From an uncultured Caryophanales bacterium (lineage in GTDB: Bacteria; Bacillota_I; Bacilli_A; RFN20; CAG-826), in assembly GCA_946630435.1 (NCBI GenBank), contig CAMOYS010000006.1, forward strand, positions 1-34,441: a stretch of DNA of 34,441 nt, read 5' to 3'. A model generated the notes under the pieces. That model was not told the DNA's origin and ran no database searches. It saw only the letters and a list, made by a program, of their open reading frames with translations. This document shows, in pieces, positions 16,685-25,269 of this stretch (position 1 is the stretch's first letter; each line of letters begins with the position of its first letter). A program made the position numbers and the translations under genes.

Positions 16685-17545
16685 ATGGCAAAAAAGAATA
16701 CAATAATGGCTATCATGTACGACTTTGATAAAACACTTTGTACGACTGATATGCAGAATTATAGCTTTATTCCAGCATTAGGAATGACTCCAGCGGAATT
16801 CTGGGGTGCAACTGGTAAATTCTCAGAAGAAACTGGCTGTGAAAGAATTCTTTCCTATATGTATATGATGATAAAACTATCAAAAGATAAAGGGATTAAA
16901 ATTACGAAAAAATGGCTTAACTCTTTAGGAAAAGATGTTATCTATTTCCCAGGTGTTGAAAAATGGTTTGACCGCATCAATAAATATGGAAAAGAAAGAG
17001 GTGTTAAAGTTGAACACTATCTTTGTTCATCTGGTACAAAAGAAATTATTGAAGGCACCACAATTGCTAAAAAGTTTAGAAGAATTTATGGCTGTGAATT
17101 CCATTATGATAAGGAAACACAAGAACCTGTCTGGCCAAAATTAGCAATTAACTACACTCAAAAGACACAATATTTCTTTAGAATTGCTAAAGGTGTTTAT
17201 GATCAAAACGATGATAAAAACATTAACACCATTACAAAGAAGAAAAGAATTCCATATTCTAACATCGTTTATTTAGGTGATGGAATGACTGATGTCCCAT
17301 GTATGACCTTAGTTAAAGAAAAAGGTGGAAAGGCAATCGCTATTCATCAAAAGAAAGATAAAGATACCATGGTTAGCTTAGTTAAAGAAGGACGTGTTAA
17401 CTTTGCTTTTATCGCTGATTATTCCCCAGGAAGTGACCTCGATAAGACAATGAAGATGATTATCGATGGTATTTCTGTCCAAAATGCTTTAGCAAACAAA
17501 GAAGAAGCATTAATCGAAAAAATCTATAAAACCTATAAAGAATAA
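16685..17545 (+). CDS. HAD family hydrolase
   Basis: IMYDFDKTLCTTD, LCSSGTKEII, VYLGDGMTDVPCM; start reset to MAKKNT. Confidence 0.85.
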   Translation: MAKKNTIMAIMYDFDKTLCTTDMQNYSFIPALGMTPAEFWGATGKFSEETGCERILSYMYMMIKLSKDKGIKITKKWLNSLGKDVIYFPGVEKWFDRINKYGKERGVKVEHYLCSSGTKEIIEGTTIAKKFRRIYGCEFHYDKETQEPVWPKLAINYTQKTQYFFRIAKGVYDQNDDKNINTITKKKRIPYSNIVYLGDGMTDVPCMTLVKEKGGKAIAIHQKKDKDTMVSLVKEGRVNFAFIADYSPGSDLDKTMKMIIDGISVQNALANKEEALIEKIYKTYKE

Positions 17546-17548
17546 TTT

Positions 17549-18241
17549 ATGAAAGTTACCGCAATCATCCTAGTGGGTGGAAGTTCCACTCGCTTTGGAA
17601 GTGATATTCCTAAACAATTTTATAAAGTTAATGGAAAACCTCTATTAGCCTATACTTTAGATTGCTTTGAAAATAATCCTGAAATTAATGATATTGTTAT
17701 CGTTGCTAATCCAACCTATAAGGATAATCTTGAAGAATTATTAAACACCTATCCATATAAAAAGATTTCTCATTTAGTGGAAGGTGGAAAAAACCGTCAA
17801 GAAAGCGCCTTTTTTGGACTTTTAGCGATTGAAAATGAAACTGAAAAGATGGACCGCGTTTTAATTCATGATGGAGTTAGGCCAATCGTTCCTCCTGAAA
17901 TTATTCATGAATTGTTACTCGCTCTTAACGATCACTTTGGAGCGACCGTCGCACTTCCTTCTACCGACACGATGTGCTTAATTGATAAAAATAACGAAGA
18001 AGTTGTGGGAACACTTAACCGTGAAGAAGTTTACGCCATTCAAACTCCACAAGCCTTTGTCTATCAAGCAATTTTAGAAGCTCATAAGCTTTATCAAGGC
18101 AAAAATGTGACCGATGATACCCAGCTTTTAAGTGGGGTTACTCCAATAAAAATTGTCAAAGGAAATAAAAAACTATTAAAAATAACAACAAAAGAGGATA
18201 TTCTATTTCTCGAAGTTTATTTGAAAGAAGCGCAAAAATGA
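17549..18241 (+). CDS. ispD: 2-C-methyl-D-erythritol 4-phosphate cytidylyltransferase
   Basis: AIILVGGSSTRFGSDIPKQFYKVNGKPLLAYTL, VLIHDGVRP, QTPQAF, TDDTQLL. Confidence 0.88.
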   Translation: MKVTAIILVGGSSTRFGSDIPKQFYKVNGKPLLAYTLDCFENNPEINDIVIVANPTYKDNLEELLNTYPYKKISHLVEGGKNRQESAFFGLLAIENETEKMDRVLIHDGVRPIVPPEIIHELLLALNDHFGATVALPSTDTMCLIDKNNEEVVGTLNREEVYAIQTPQAFVYQAILEAHKLYQGKNVTDDTQLLSGVTPIKIVKGNKKLLKITTKEDILFLEVYLKEAQK

Positions 18242-18582
18242 TTGAATACAAAGAAGGAGATATCATTGAAGGAACTGTAATTTCGATAAGAAACTATGGT
18301 GCTATTTTAATATTTGAAAATAATAAAACTGGTTTACTTCATATTTCCGAAGTTACTAACGCTTTCATTCGTCATTTAGACCGCTACTTAACAATTGGTA
18401 AAACCTATCATGTCAAAGTCTTAAGCGTTGAAAATGATGGTTTTATGAAAGTATCAATGTCAAAGATTACTCCAGAAGAAAAAGAAATCTATCGACAAGC
18501 AAACAATAAGAAAAAACCAGTTGATGAAGATAATATAGACTTCACCGCTTTAAAAGAGCATTTAGAAATTTGGACAAAATAA
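18238..18582 (+). CDS. S1 RNA-binding domain protein (YugI/CvfD-like)
   Basis: EGDIIEGTVISIRNYGAILIFENNKTGLLHISEVTNAFI; ATGA overlap with ispD. Confidence 0.88.
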   Translation: MIEYKEGDIIEGTVISIRNYGAILIFENNKTGLLHISEVTNAFIRHLDRYLTIGKTYHVKVLSVENDGFMKVSMSKITPEEKEIYRQANNKKKPVDEDNIDFTALKEHLEIWTK

Positions 18583-18597
18583 AGGAGACTAAAATAT

Positions 18598-19878
18598 ATG
18601 CTTACTTTAAATTTTGAACACTTAATTGACAAAGTTGATTTTGCTAAATATCAAAGCAAAGTTAATGCAATCGATGAGATGATTGAAAAAAGAACTGGCC
18701 CAGGTAATGACTTCCTAGGTTGGTTACGTTATCCAGAAACTTACGATAAAGAAGAACTAGAAGAAATTATTAAATCCGCGGCATTTGTGCGAGAAAATTT
18801 TGAAGTTTTAGTTGTCTGTGGTATCGGTGGAAGTTACCTCGGTGCAAGAGCAGGAATTGAAGCTTTAAAAGGTTTACATCCAAGAGATAAAATCGAAATT
18901 ATCTTCTTAGGTCAAACATTCTCTAGTGACTATATCTATGAAACACTTGAATATGTTAAAGATAAGAAATTCGCGATTAATGTTATCTCAAAAAGTGGAA
19001 CCACCACTGAAACCGCAATCTCATTTAGATTATTAAAAGAATTACTCGAATCAAAAGTTGGTAAAGAAGAAGCTAGAAAAGCTATCTTTGCCACTACCGA
19101 TAAAGAAAAAGGTGCTTTAAAAACATTATCCACTCAAGAAGGATACAAGACTTTCGTTCTTCCAGGTGATGTCGGTGGACGTTTTAGTGTCTTTACTGCA
19201 GTTGGTTTATTCCCAATGGCAGTTGCTGGTATTGATGTTAGAAAAGTTCTTGAAGGTGCTCACGCTTCTATGGAAGAAAATAGAGGAAGTGATTTAGCTA
19301 AAAACAAAGCTTATCAATATGCGATTGTGAGAGATACTTTATTAAGAAAAGGCTATCCAGTTGAAATGTTTGTCACTTATGAACCAAGACTTGTTCAATT
19401 AGGTGAATGGTTCAAACAATTATTTGGAGAAAGTGAAGGCAAAGAACATAAAGGTTTACTTCCAGATAGTGCTACCTTCTCTACTGATCTCCACTCCTTA
19501 GGACAATTCATCCAAGATGGTTCACCAGTGTTATTTGAAACTATCTTATTTGTTAATAAACCAAGACACGAAGTAGTTATTCCAGAAGATAAAGAAAACC
19601 TTGATGGTTTAAATTATTTAGCTGGTAAGAACTTAGCTTTCGTTAACGAAAAAGCTTATATTGGTACACTTGCCGCTCACGAAGAAACTGGTCGTGTTCC
19701 AAATATGCTTCTTAACTTAGACAAATTAGATGAATTCGAACTTGGTTATCTTCTTTACTTCTTTATGAAGACCTGTGCGATGAGTGGTTATTTACTCGAA
19801 GTAAATCCATTCAATCAACCTGGTGTCGAAGTTTATAAAAAGAATATGTTCCACCTTTTAGGTAAAAAAGGTTATTAA
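18598..19878 (+). CDS. pgi: Glucose-6-phosphate isomerase
   Basis: VVCGIGGSYLGARAGIEAL, VISKSGTTTETAISFR, GGRFSVFTAVGLFP. Confidence 0.97.
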   Translation: MLTLNFEHLIDKVDFAKYQSKVNAIDEMIEKRTGPGNDFLGWLRYPETYDKEELEEIIKSAAFVRENFEVLVVCGIGGSYLGARAGIEALKGLHPRDKIEIIFLGQTFSSDYIYETLEYVKDKKFAINVISKSGTTTETAISFRLLKELLESKVGKEEARKAIFATTDKEKGALKTLSTQEGYKTFVLPGDVGGRFSVFTAVGLFPMAVAGIDVRKVLEGAHASMEENRGSDLAKNKAYQYAIVRDTLLRKGYPVEMFVTYEPRLVQLGEWFKQLFGESEGKEHKGLLPDSATFSTDLHSLGQFIQDGSPVLFETILFVNKPRHEVVIPEDKENLDGLNYLAGKNLAFVNEKAYIGTLAAHEETGRVPNMLLNLDKLDEFELGYLLYFFMKTCAMSGYLLEVNPFNQPGVEVYKKNMFHLLGKKGY

Positions 19879-19968
19879 TTTGCTATAAAACTTTTCAAAA
19901 ACTAAGTTGACTATATCAAATAATTAATGATATATTTATTAGGCACGCTTAGAGGACGTGTATTGAGC

Positions 19969-20044
19969 GGATGTTTAGCTCAGTTGGGAGAGCATCGCCT
20001 TTACACGGCGGGGGTCAGGGGTTCGAGCCCCTTAACATCCACCA
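19969..20044 (+). tRNA. tRNA-Val(TAC)
   Basis: GGATGTT/AACATCC acceptor, loop TTTACAC, encoded CCA. Confidence 0.95.
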
Positions 20045-20061
20045 TTCTCTAGGGTCCAAGT

Positions 20062-20145
20062 GGAGGAATAGCGAAGTGGCCAAACGCGGCTGACTGTAAA
20101 TCAGTTCCTTAGGGTTCGGTAGTTCAAATCTACCTTCCTCCACCA
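20062..20145 (+). tRNA. tRNA-Tyr(GTA)
   Basis: GGAGGAA/TTCCTCC acceptor, loop CTGTAAA, long variable arm, CCA. Confidence 0.95.
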
Positions 20146-20150
20146 CTCCT

Positions 20151-20226
20151 TGGGGTGTAGCCAAGCGGTAAGGCATCAGACTTTGACTCTGACATTTCGC
20201 TGGTCCGATCCCAGCCACCCCAACCA
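20151..20226 (+). tRNA. tRNA-Gln(TTG)
   Basis: TGGGGTG/CACCCCA acceptor, loop CTTTGAC, CCA. Confidence 0.94.
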
Positions 20227-20234
20227 GATAAATA

Positions 20235-20262
20235 AGAAATCTCACTGAGAGATTTTTTTCTT
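20235..20262 (+). terminator. Terminator after first tRNA group
   Basis: AAATCTCactGAGAGATTTTTTTC. Confidence 0.8.
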
Positions 20263-20369
20263 TTATATAAATATAAATCAATAAATTTAATAAAATTTCA
20301 AAAAAGTATGGATAATAAAATTATAATGTGCAATAATATCAAAGCGATTTTTAGAAATCGCAACGGTAT

Positions 20370-20446
20370 CTCCCGTTAGCTCAGTTGGCTAGAGCACTCG
20401 ACTTTTAATCAAGGGGTCGGACGTTCAAATCGTCTACGGGAGACCA
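20370..20446 (+). tRNA. tRNA-Lys(TTT)
   Basis: CTCCCGT/ACGGGAG acceptor, loop CTTTTAA, CCA; anticodon stem has one C-A mismatch. Confidence 0.93.
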
Positions 20447-20449
20447 CTT

Positions 20450-20537
20450 GCCCAGGTGGCGAAATTGGTAGACGCAAGGGACTTAAAATCCCTCGAGTGC
20501 ATAACTCATACCGGTTCAACTCCGGTCCTGGGCACCA
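20450..20537 (+). tRNA. tRNA-Leu(TAA)
   Basis: GCCCAGG/CCTGGGC acceptor, AGGGA-CTTAAAA-TCCCT, CCA. Confidence 0.95.
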
Positions 20538-20561
20538 TCAATACGCCACTTTTTAATTTAT

Positions 20562-20636
20562 TGGGGCGTAGCCAAGCGGTAAGGCAGCGGGCTCTGAACT
20601 CGCCATTCACTGGTCCGAATCCAGTCGCCCCAGCCA
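20562..20636 (+). tRNA. tRNA-Gln(CTG)
   Basis: TGGGGCG/CGCCCCA acceptor, anticodon loop CTCTGAA, CCA. Confidence 0.9.
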
Positions 20637-20655
20637 ATATCGAAAGGAGTTAAAG

Positions 20656-21177
20656 ATGAAAGAATTCAAAGGATTATTGCTTAAATATCTTCCTATCTCA
20701 GCAATGGGAATTACTATTCTTTGCTTAGGTCTTCTTTTTATCCCACAATCCTTTCTCCAATTTAAGGTAATTAATCAATACTCTGGATTTGAAGCCCTGT
20801 TCTTCTTCTCCTGGGGTAATGATTATCTTAGAAATAATGCAGGAAGTAATGGCGGTCCAATCGTAATTGGTATCATCGCAATGGTCTTAATGATCTTAAG
20901 CGCTCCACTTTATGCATTAAGCAAGAAGTCATCCGCCGCGATGCTCCTTGGTTCAATTCTAACAGTTATTGGTGCAGCCATATTCCTCTCTATGGAACTC
21001 TGGATCAAATCCGTTTATAAAGGAAATGGTTCCTCGTTCTATATGACCTATGTCATCGGAGGACTCCTCCTTGTTACCGGTGGTCTTGGAATATACGCAT
21101 CAATCGTTAGACTCCTCGAAGAAAAGAATGCTCCAGTTAAATCCTCGACTAAGAGCTATTCTTACCTCAAAAAATAA
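20656..21177 (+). CDS. Small multi-pass membrane protein of unknown function
   Basis: About four TM segments; RBS GAAAGGAG upstream. Confidence 0.75.
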   Translation: MKEFKGLLLKYLPISAMGITILCLGLLFIPQSFLQFKVINQYSGFEALFFFSWGNDYLRNNAGSNGGPIVIGIIAMVLMILSAPLYALSKKSSAAMLLGSILTVIGAAIFLSMELWIKSVYKGNGSSFYMTYVIGGLLLVTGGLGIYASIVRLLEEKNAPVKSSTKSYSYLKK

Positions 21178-21199
21178 TCATACGTTAGATAGATTAGAA

Positions 21200-21229
21200 A
21201 ACTCGATCCGAATGGGTCGAGTTTTTTGT
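21200..21229 (+). terminator. Rho-independent terminator
   Basis: AACTCGAtccgaatgggTCGAGTTTTTTG. Confidence 0.85.
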
Positions 21230-21621
21230 TATAGATGAATGATTTCTTTTTTAGGTTTCTTATTAACTTTGTTAAAACCTTTTTTATTATTATGAAGATA
21301 AAGCTGAGCAATCGAATCTCCAACAGGAGTTATCTTTAGATATAGATCATCATTTTCCTTATTATATATTTCTTTAAGATAATCTAATTTAACTAAGTAT
21401 TTAATATAAGCGCAGACACGTCTACTTGGAATTGATAATAAAGTTCCATAGGTTCTTAAATAGGTGAATAGAATTGTTTCATTATCTTCTTTACCAGTGA
21501 GAATATTAAATACCCCTTTAGCGGTAGGATAAAATTCCTTATCGTTAAGTTCGCTTATAGTGATAAGGATCTTATAATGGGCTAATGATAATTCATCTTT
21601 GGACTTTTTTAAGCGCGCCAT
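21229..21621 (-). CDS. Stand-alone RQC-like winged-helix DNA-binding protein
   Basis: FYPTAKGVFNILTGKEDNETILFTYLRTYGTL...IKYLVKLDYLKEI...LYLKITPVG resembles the RecQ RQC pattern (VLxGs...STYGxg...hihxLhxxGyL...LxLTxxG); start reset to MARLKKS. Confidence 0.6.
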   Translation of the reverse strand: MARLKKSKDELSLAHYKILITISELNDKEFYPTAKGVFNILTGKEDNETILFTYLRTYGTLLSIPSRRVCAYIKYLVKLDYLKEIYNKENDDLYLKITPVGDSIAQLYLHNNKKGFNKVNKKPKKEIIHL

Positions 21622-21680
21622 AATAAAAATATTATCACATTTATTGAAATAAAAAATCAAAGTTATATAATTACACCGAT

Positions 21681-21920
21681 ATGGAAGAAAAAGACGCAAA
21701 TATTGAATTAATTAAAATCACTCTTGATAAGATTAGACCATTCATTAATCGTGATGGCGGAGATGTTGAATTTGTCCGTTTCGAAGATGGAATTGTTTAT
21801 GTTAAGATGATTGGCGCTTGCGAAGGCTGCACTTTAATTGATAGCACCCTTTCCGAAGGAATTAAGATTATTTTAATGGAAGAAGTTCCAGGTGTTATCG
21901 ATGTCCGTTTAGCGGAATAA
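21681..21920 (+). CDS. NifU C-terminal-domain (Nfu-type) Fe-S scaffold protein
   Basis: IRPFINRDGGDVEFVRFEDGIVYVKMIGACEGCTL (CxxC). Confidence 0.93.
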   Translation: MEEKDANIELIKITLDKIRPFINRDGGDVEFVRFEDGIVYVKMIGACEGCTLIDSTLSEGIKIILMEEVPGVIDVRLAE

Positions 21921-21940
21921 TTTATTTATTTTAGATTTAT

Positions 21941-21972
21941 ACCTCGTTAGTGGTTGCTAATGAGGTTTTCTT
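21941..21972 (+). terminator. Terminator of nifU-like gene
   Basis: ACCTCgTTAGtggttgCTAAtGAGGTTTTC. Confidence 0.7.
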
Positions 21973-21988
21973 TATTTATGATAATAAT

Positions 21989-22387
21989 ATGCCTAAAAAA
22001 TTGCGCAAAAAACATTTTTTAATATCTCTTACAATTCCAAACTTTTTCCTTTGGAGTGCTGTGGATGGTTTTATAGGCGCTTTTGCCTTTATGTATTTTT
22101 TCATGCCTAATGAATTCGCCGGATTTAACGAGCTACTTGTTAAATGGTTCAATGACATTGGACTTGATCCAGCACTTATTGAACCGCTCATTACTGTTGG
22201 AATTATAATATCTGCAACGATTATAATTGCCTATATCCTTAACTTCATTCTGGATATAGTGGCCTTAATAACTAATAAAAAGCCAATTGTTATCATTAAT
22301 TTGATTCTCGCTATTATATCAATAAATCCATTCATGATAATTAGTTCCGCTGTTCACTTAAAAGCGATAAATAACAACTGGGAATAA
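21989..22387 (+). CDS. Small membrane protein of unknown function
   Basis: ORF reset to MPKKLRKKHF; three hydrophobic segments. Confidence 0.55.
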   Translation: MPKKLRKKHFLISLTIPNFFLWSAVDGFIGAFAFMYFFMPNEFAGFNELLVKWFNDIGLDPALIEPLITVGIIISATIIIAYILNFILDIVALITNKKPIVIINLILAIISINPFMIISSAVHLKAINNNWE

Positions 22388-22395
22388 AAAGATTA

Positions 22396-22428
22396 AGAAG
22401 CACTAGAATAATTCTAAGTGCTTTTTAT
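22396..22428 (+). terminator. Rho-independent terminator
   Basis: AAGCACTAGAataatTCTAAGTGCTTTTTA. Confidence 0.85.
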
Positions 22429-22482
22429 TTTATATAAATATTTAATTATGATAATATTTTTAAGCAAAGGAGGTTAGTGTTT

Positions 22483-23883
22483 ATGATTAGTAAAAAAGTT
22501 GCTCTTGAAGTACTTAATGAAGCTCTTTCGACTGGTGCAGACTACGCGGAAATCTTTTTAGAAGATTCTCTTGCTCGTGGTATCTCAATTGAAAATGGAA
22601 AAGTAGATACTTCTTCATCTGTCACTGCCACTGGCTGTGGACTTCGTTTACTTAAAGAAAATAGAACCGTTTATGGTTACACTACCGATTTAACAAGAAA
22701 CGGATTACTTAAATTAGCATCTACCTTAAAGAAATCTTTTGATGGTGAAAGAATCTTAACCGTCACTAAGTTTGATTTAGTTAAAGCTAAGAATAGAAAT
22801 CCAATTACTAGATCTTATAACGATGTCTCTCGTGAAGAGATTATTAGTTTATTAAGAATTGGTGATGATGCAATCCAAGAATTAAAAGATCCTCGCATTG
22901 TAAGAACTATTTCTTCTTTCTCCTATCATCACCGTGATGTCACTGTCTATAACTCTAAACAAAGATGGTTTAGAAGACAAACTGAATTTGGCCGCGCTGC
23001 TTATATGGTAGTCGCCGCTAATGAAAAAGGATTTGAAACTGGCTTTAATGGTCCAGGTACTCAAACAGATATTTCTTATTTCACTAAGAAAATCAATCTT
23101 AAAGATATCGCTTTAGATACTGTTAGAGTGGCTTTACAAAACTTAGAAGCTAAAGAATGTCCAAGTGGTGTTATGCCAGTCATTATTGGTAATGGTTGGG
23201 GTGGCGTTTTATTCCATGAATCATGTGGTCACCCACTTGAAGCAAGCTCTTCCTTCTTAGGTTTATCCTGTTTCAGTGATAAAAATGGCGAAATGATTGC
23301 TAACCCAGTTGTTTCGGCAGTAGATGATTCCACAATCCCAGGTGAATGGGGTTCAATCGATATCGATGATGAAGGTAATCCAGGACAAAAACGTCAACTC
23401 ATTAAAGATGGTGTCTTAGTTGGTAACATGATTGATGACTTTAATGGTCGACGTAAAAATATGGAAGGTAATGGTGCTTCTAGACGTCAAAACTATAAAT
23501 TCTGTCCAACTAGCCGTATGTCAAATACCTATATTGAAAACGGTAAGAGCACAAAAGAAGAAATTATTAAAGCCACTAAACTTGGTTTATATACTGTTGG
23601 CTTTAATGGTGGCTCCGTTAACCCTGCTACTGGCGAATTCAACTTCGGTTGTAGTGAAGCTTATATCGTTCGTGATGGGAAAATCTGTGAACCAGTTAAA
23701 GGTGCTACCTTAATTGGTAAAGGATTTGAAATCTTAAAAGATATCGATATGGTTGCTAATGACTTAGCCTTTGGCCAAGGTATGTGCGGCGCTGCTAGTG
23801 GTTCAATTAGAACTAATGTTGGTCAACCAACCTTAAGAATTTCCAAAGTCTTCGTTGGTGGAAGAGGAGGAGAATTAAAATAA
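22483..23883 (+). CDS. tldD: TldD-family metallopeptidase
   Basis: VLFHESCGHPLEASS (HExxxH); start reset to MISKK after AAAGGAGG. Confidence 0.93.
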   Translation: MISKKVALEVLNEALSTGADYAEIFLEDSLARGISIENGKVDTSSSVTATGCGLRLLKENRTVYGYTTDLTRNGLLKLASTLKKSFDGERILTVTKFDLVKAKNRNPITRSYNDVSREEIISLLRIGDDAIQELKDPRIVRTISSFSYHHRDVTVYNSKQRWFRRQTEFGRAAYMVVAANEKGFETGFNGPGTQTDISYFTKKINLKDIALDTVRVALQNLEAKECPSGVMPVIIGNGWGGVLFHESCGHPLEASSSFLGLSCFSDKNGEMIANPVVSAVDDSTIPGEWGSIDIDDEGNPGQKRQLIKDGVLVGNMIDDFNGRRKNMEGNGASRRQNYKFCPTSRMSNTYIENGKSTKEEIIKATKLGLYTVGFNGGSVNPATGEFNFGCSEAYIVRDGKICEPVKGATLIGKGFEILKDIDMVANDLAFGQGMCGAASGSIRTNVGQPTLRISKVFVGGRGGELK

Positions 23884-25208
23884 TGAAATACGATAAGTTT
23901 TTTGCTATTGCTAAAGAAAAAGGTATCGAAGAAAGTGAACTTAGAGTTTCTACTTCATACGCTTTAAACATTTCTCTCTTCCATGGTGAAATTAGCCAAT
24001 ACACGGTTGAAGATGGTTCAACTTATACCGCTAGAGGTATCTTTAACGGTAAATTTGGTTCTGCTTCATCTGATGTCTATAATTCCAAAAAAGCCGAGTT
24101 TTTAGTGGATGAAATCGTTAATAACGCTAAAGTTATTCAAAACGAAGATCCTGCAATCTTATTTAAAGGTAGTGAAAAATATCACAAGATTAATACCTTT
24201 AGTAAAACTCTTGGAGAGATTTCCATTGATAAAAAGATTGAGACTTTATTCGCTTTAGAAAAAAGACTTAAAGAAATCGATCCAAGAATCGTTGAAGTCG
24301 AAGGAGTTGATTATAGTGAAGATGTTACATCTATCTCTATCTTTAATTCCCACGGTTTAAAGCTCACTCAAAAACTCAATTACTATTATCTTTCAGGAGC
24401 AGTTGTCGCTAAAGAAAACGAACAAGTTAAAACTGCTTATGAAGTTAAGATTGGTAATGATTTCTCTGAGGTTAATGTTGATGAACTTGCTCACACAATT
24501 GTAAATAAAGCTCTTGCTCAACTTGGTGGAGAGCCATGTAAATCAAAGAAATATAAAGCAGTCTTAGCTCCAGAAGTTATGGCCGCTTTCGCTAGTGTTT
24601 ATGTTGATCATGCTAGCGCGGAAAGTGTCCAAAAACAATCATCCTTATTTATTGGTAAAGTTGGTCAAAGTGTTGCTTCTAAAAAAGTCACTATCGAAGA
24701 TAAACCACTTCAAAAAGGTAATGTCTTCTCTAGATGGTTTGATGATGAAGGTGTCGCAACATATAACAAAGCCATCATTAAAAAAGGTGTCTTACAAGGC
24801 TATTTATATTCTTTAACCACTGCGGCTAAAGATGGTGTTTCCTCTACTGGTAACGGTGCTAGACACGGCTCTAAGATTGGTGTTGAACCATTCGCCTTAT
24901 ATTTAAAACCAGGTAAAAAGAGTCAAGAAGAATTATTTAAGAAAGTTAAAGATGGTGTTTATATCACTGAAGTCCAAGGCTTACACGCTGGTATGAACGG
25001 ACAATCTGGTAACTTCTCACTTCAATCTACTGGCTTCTTAATTAAAGACGGTAAACTTGATAAAGGCTTAGATGTTATTACAATCTCAGGCAACTTAGTC
25101 GATGTTATGAATGATATCGTTGAAGTTGGCTCTGATTCCAAGATCTTACTTGGTGGTAATACCTTCTCAAGCGTTATCGTTAAAAAGTTAGCGGTAGGCG
25201 GTAAATAA
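23883..25208 (+). CDS. TldE/PmbA-family protein
   Basis: Partner of tldD, 1-bp overlap; GLHAGMNGQSGNFSLQSTGFLIKDGK signature. Confidence 0.92.
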   Translation: MKYDKFFAIAKEKGIEESELRVSTSYALNISLFHGEISQYTVEDGSTYTARGIFNGKFGSASSDVYNSKKAEFLVDEIVNNAKVIQNEDPAILFKGSEKYHKINTFSKTLGEISIDKKIETLFALEKRLKEIDPRIVEVEGVDYSEDVTSISIFNSHGLKLTQKLNYYYLSGAVVAKENEQVKTAYEVKIGNDFSEVNVDELAHTIVNKALAQLGGEPCKSKKYKAVLAPEVMAAFASVYVDHASAESVQKQSSLFIGKVGQSVASKKVTIEDKPLQKGNVFSRWFDDEGVATYNKAIIKKGVLQGYLYSLTTAAKDGVSSTGNGARHGSKIGVEPFALYLKPGKKSQEELFKKVKDGVYITEVQGLHAGMNGQSGNFSLQSTGFLIKDGKLDKGLDVITISGNLVDVMNDIVEVGSDSKILLGGNTFSSVIVKKLAVGGK

Positions 25209-25226
25209 TCTTACTTAACTAAACAA

Positions 25227-25257
25227 AAAACTCTAGGTTCGACCTAGAGTTTTTATT
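25227..25257. terminator. Bidirectional terminator between converging operons
   Basis: AAAACTCTAGGTtcgACCTAGAGTTTTT. Confidence 0.85.
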
Positions 25258-25269
25258 ATAAATAATAAA

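Noticed and set aside
20015-20653. ORFs 20015-20281 (-) and 20456-20653 (+)
   Set aside because: They overlap well-formed tRNA genes and have no protein-like features
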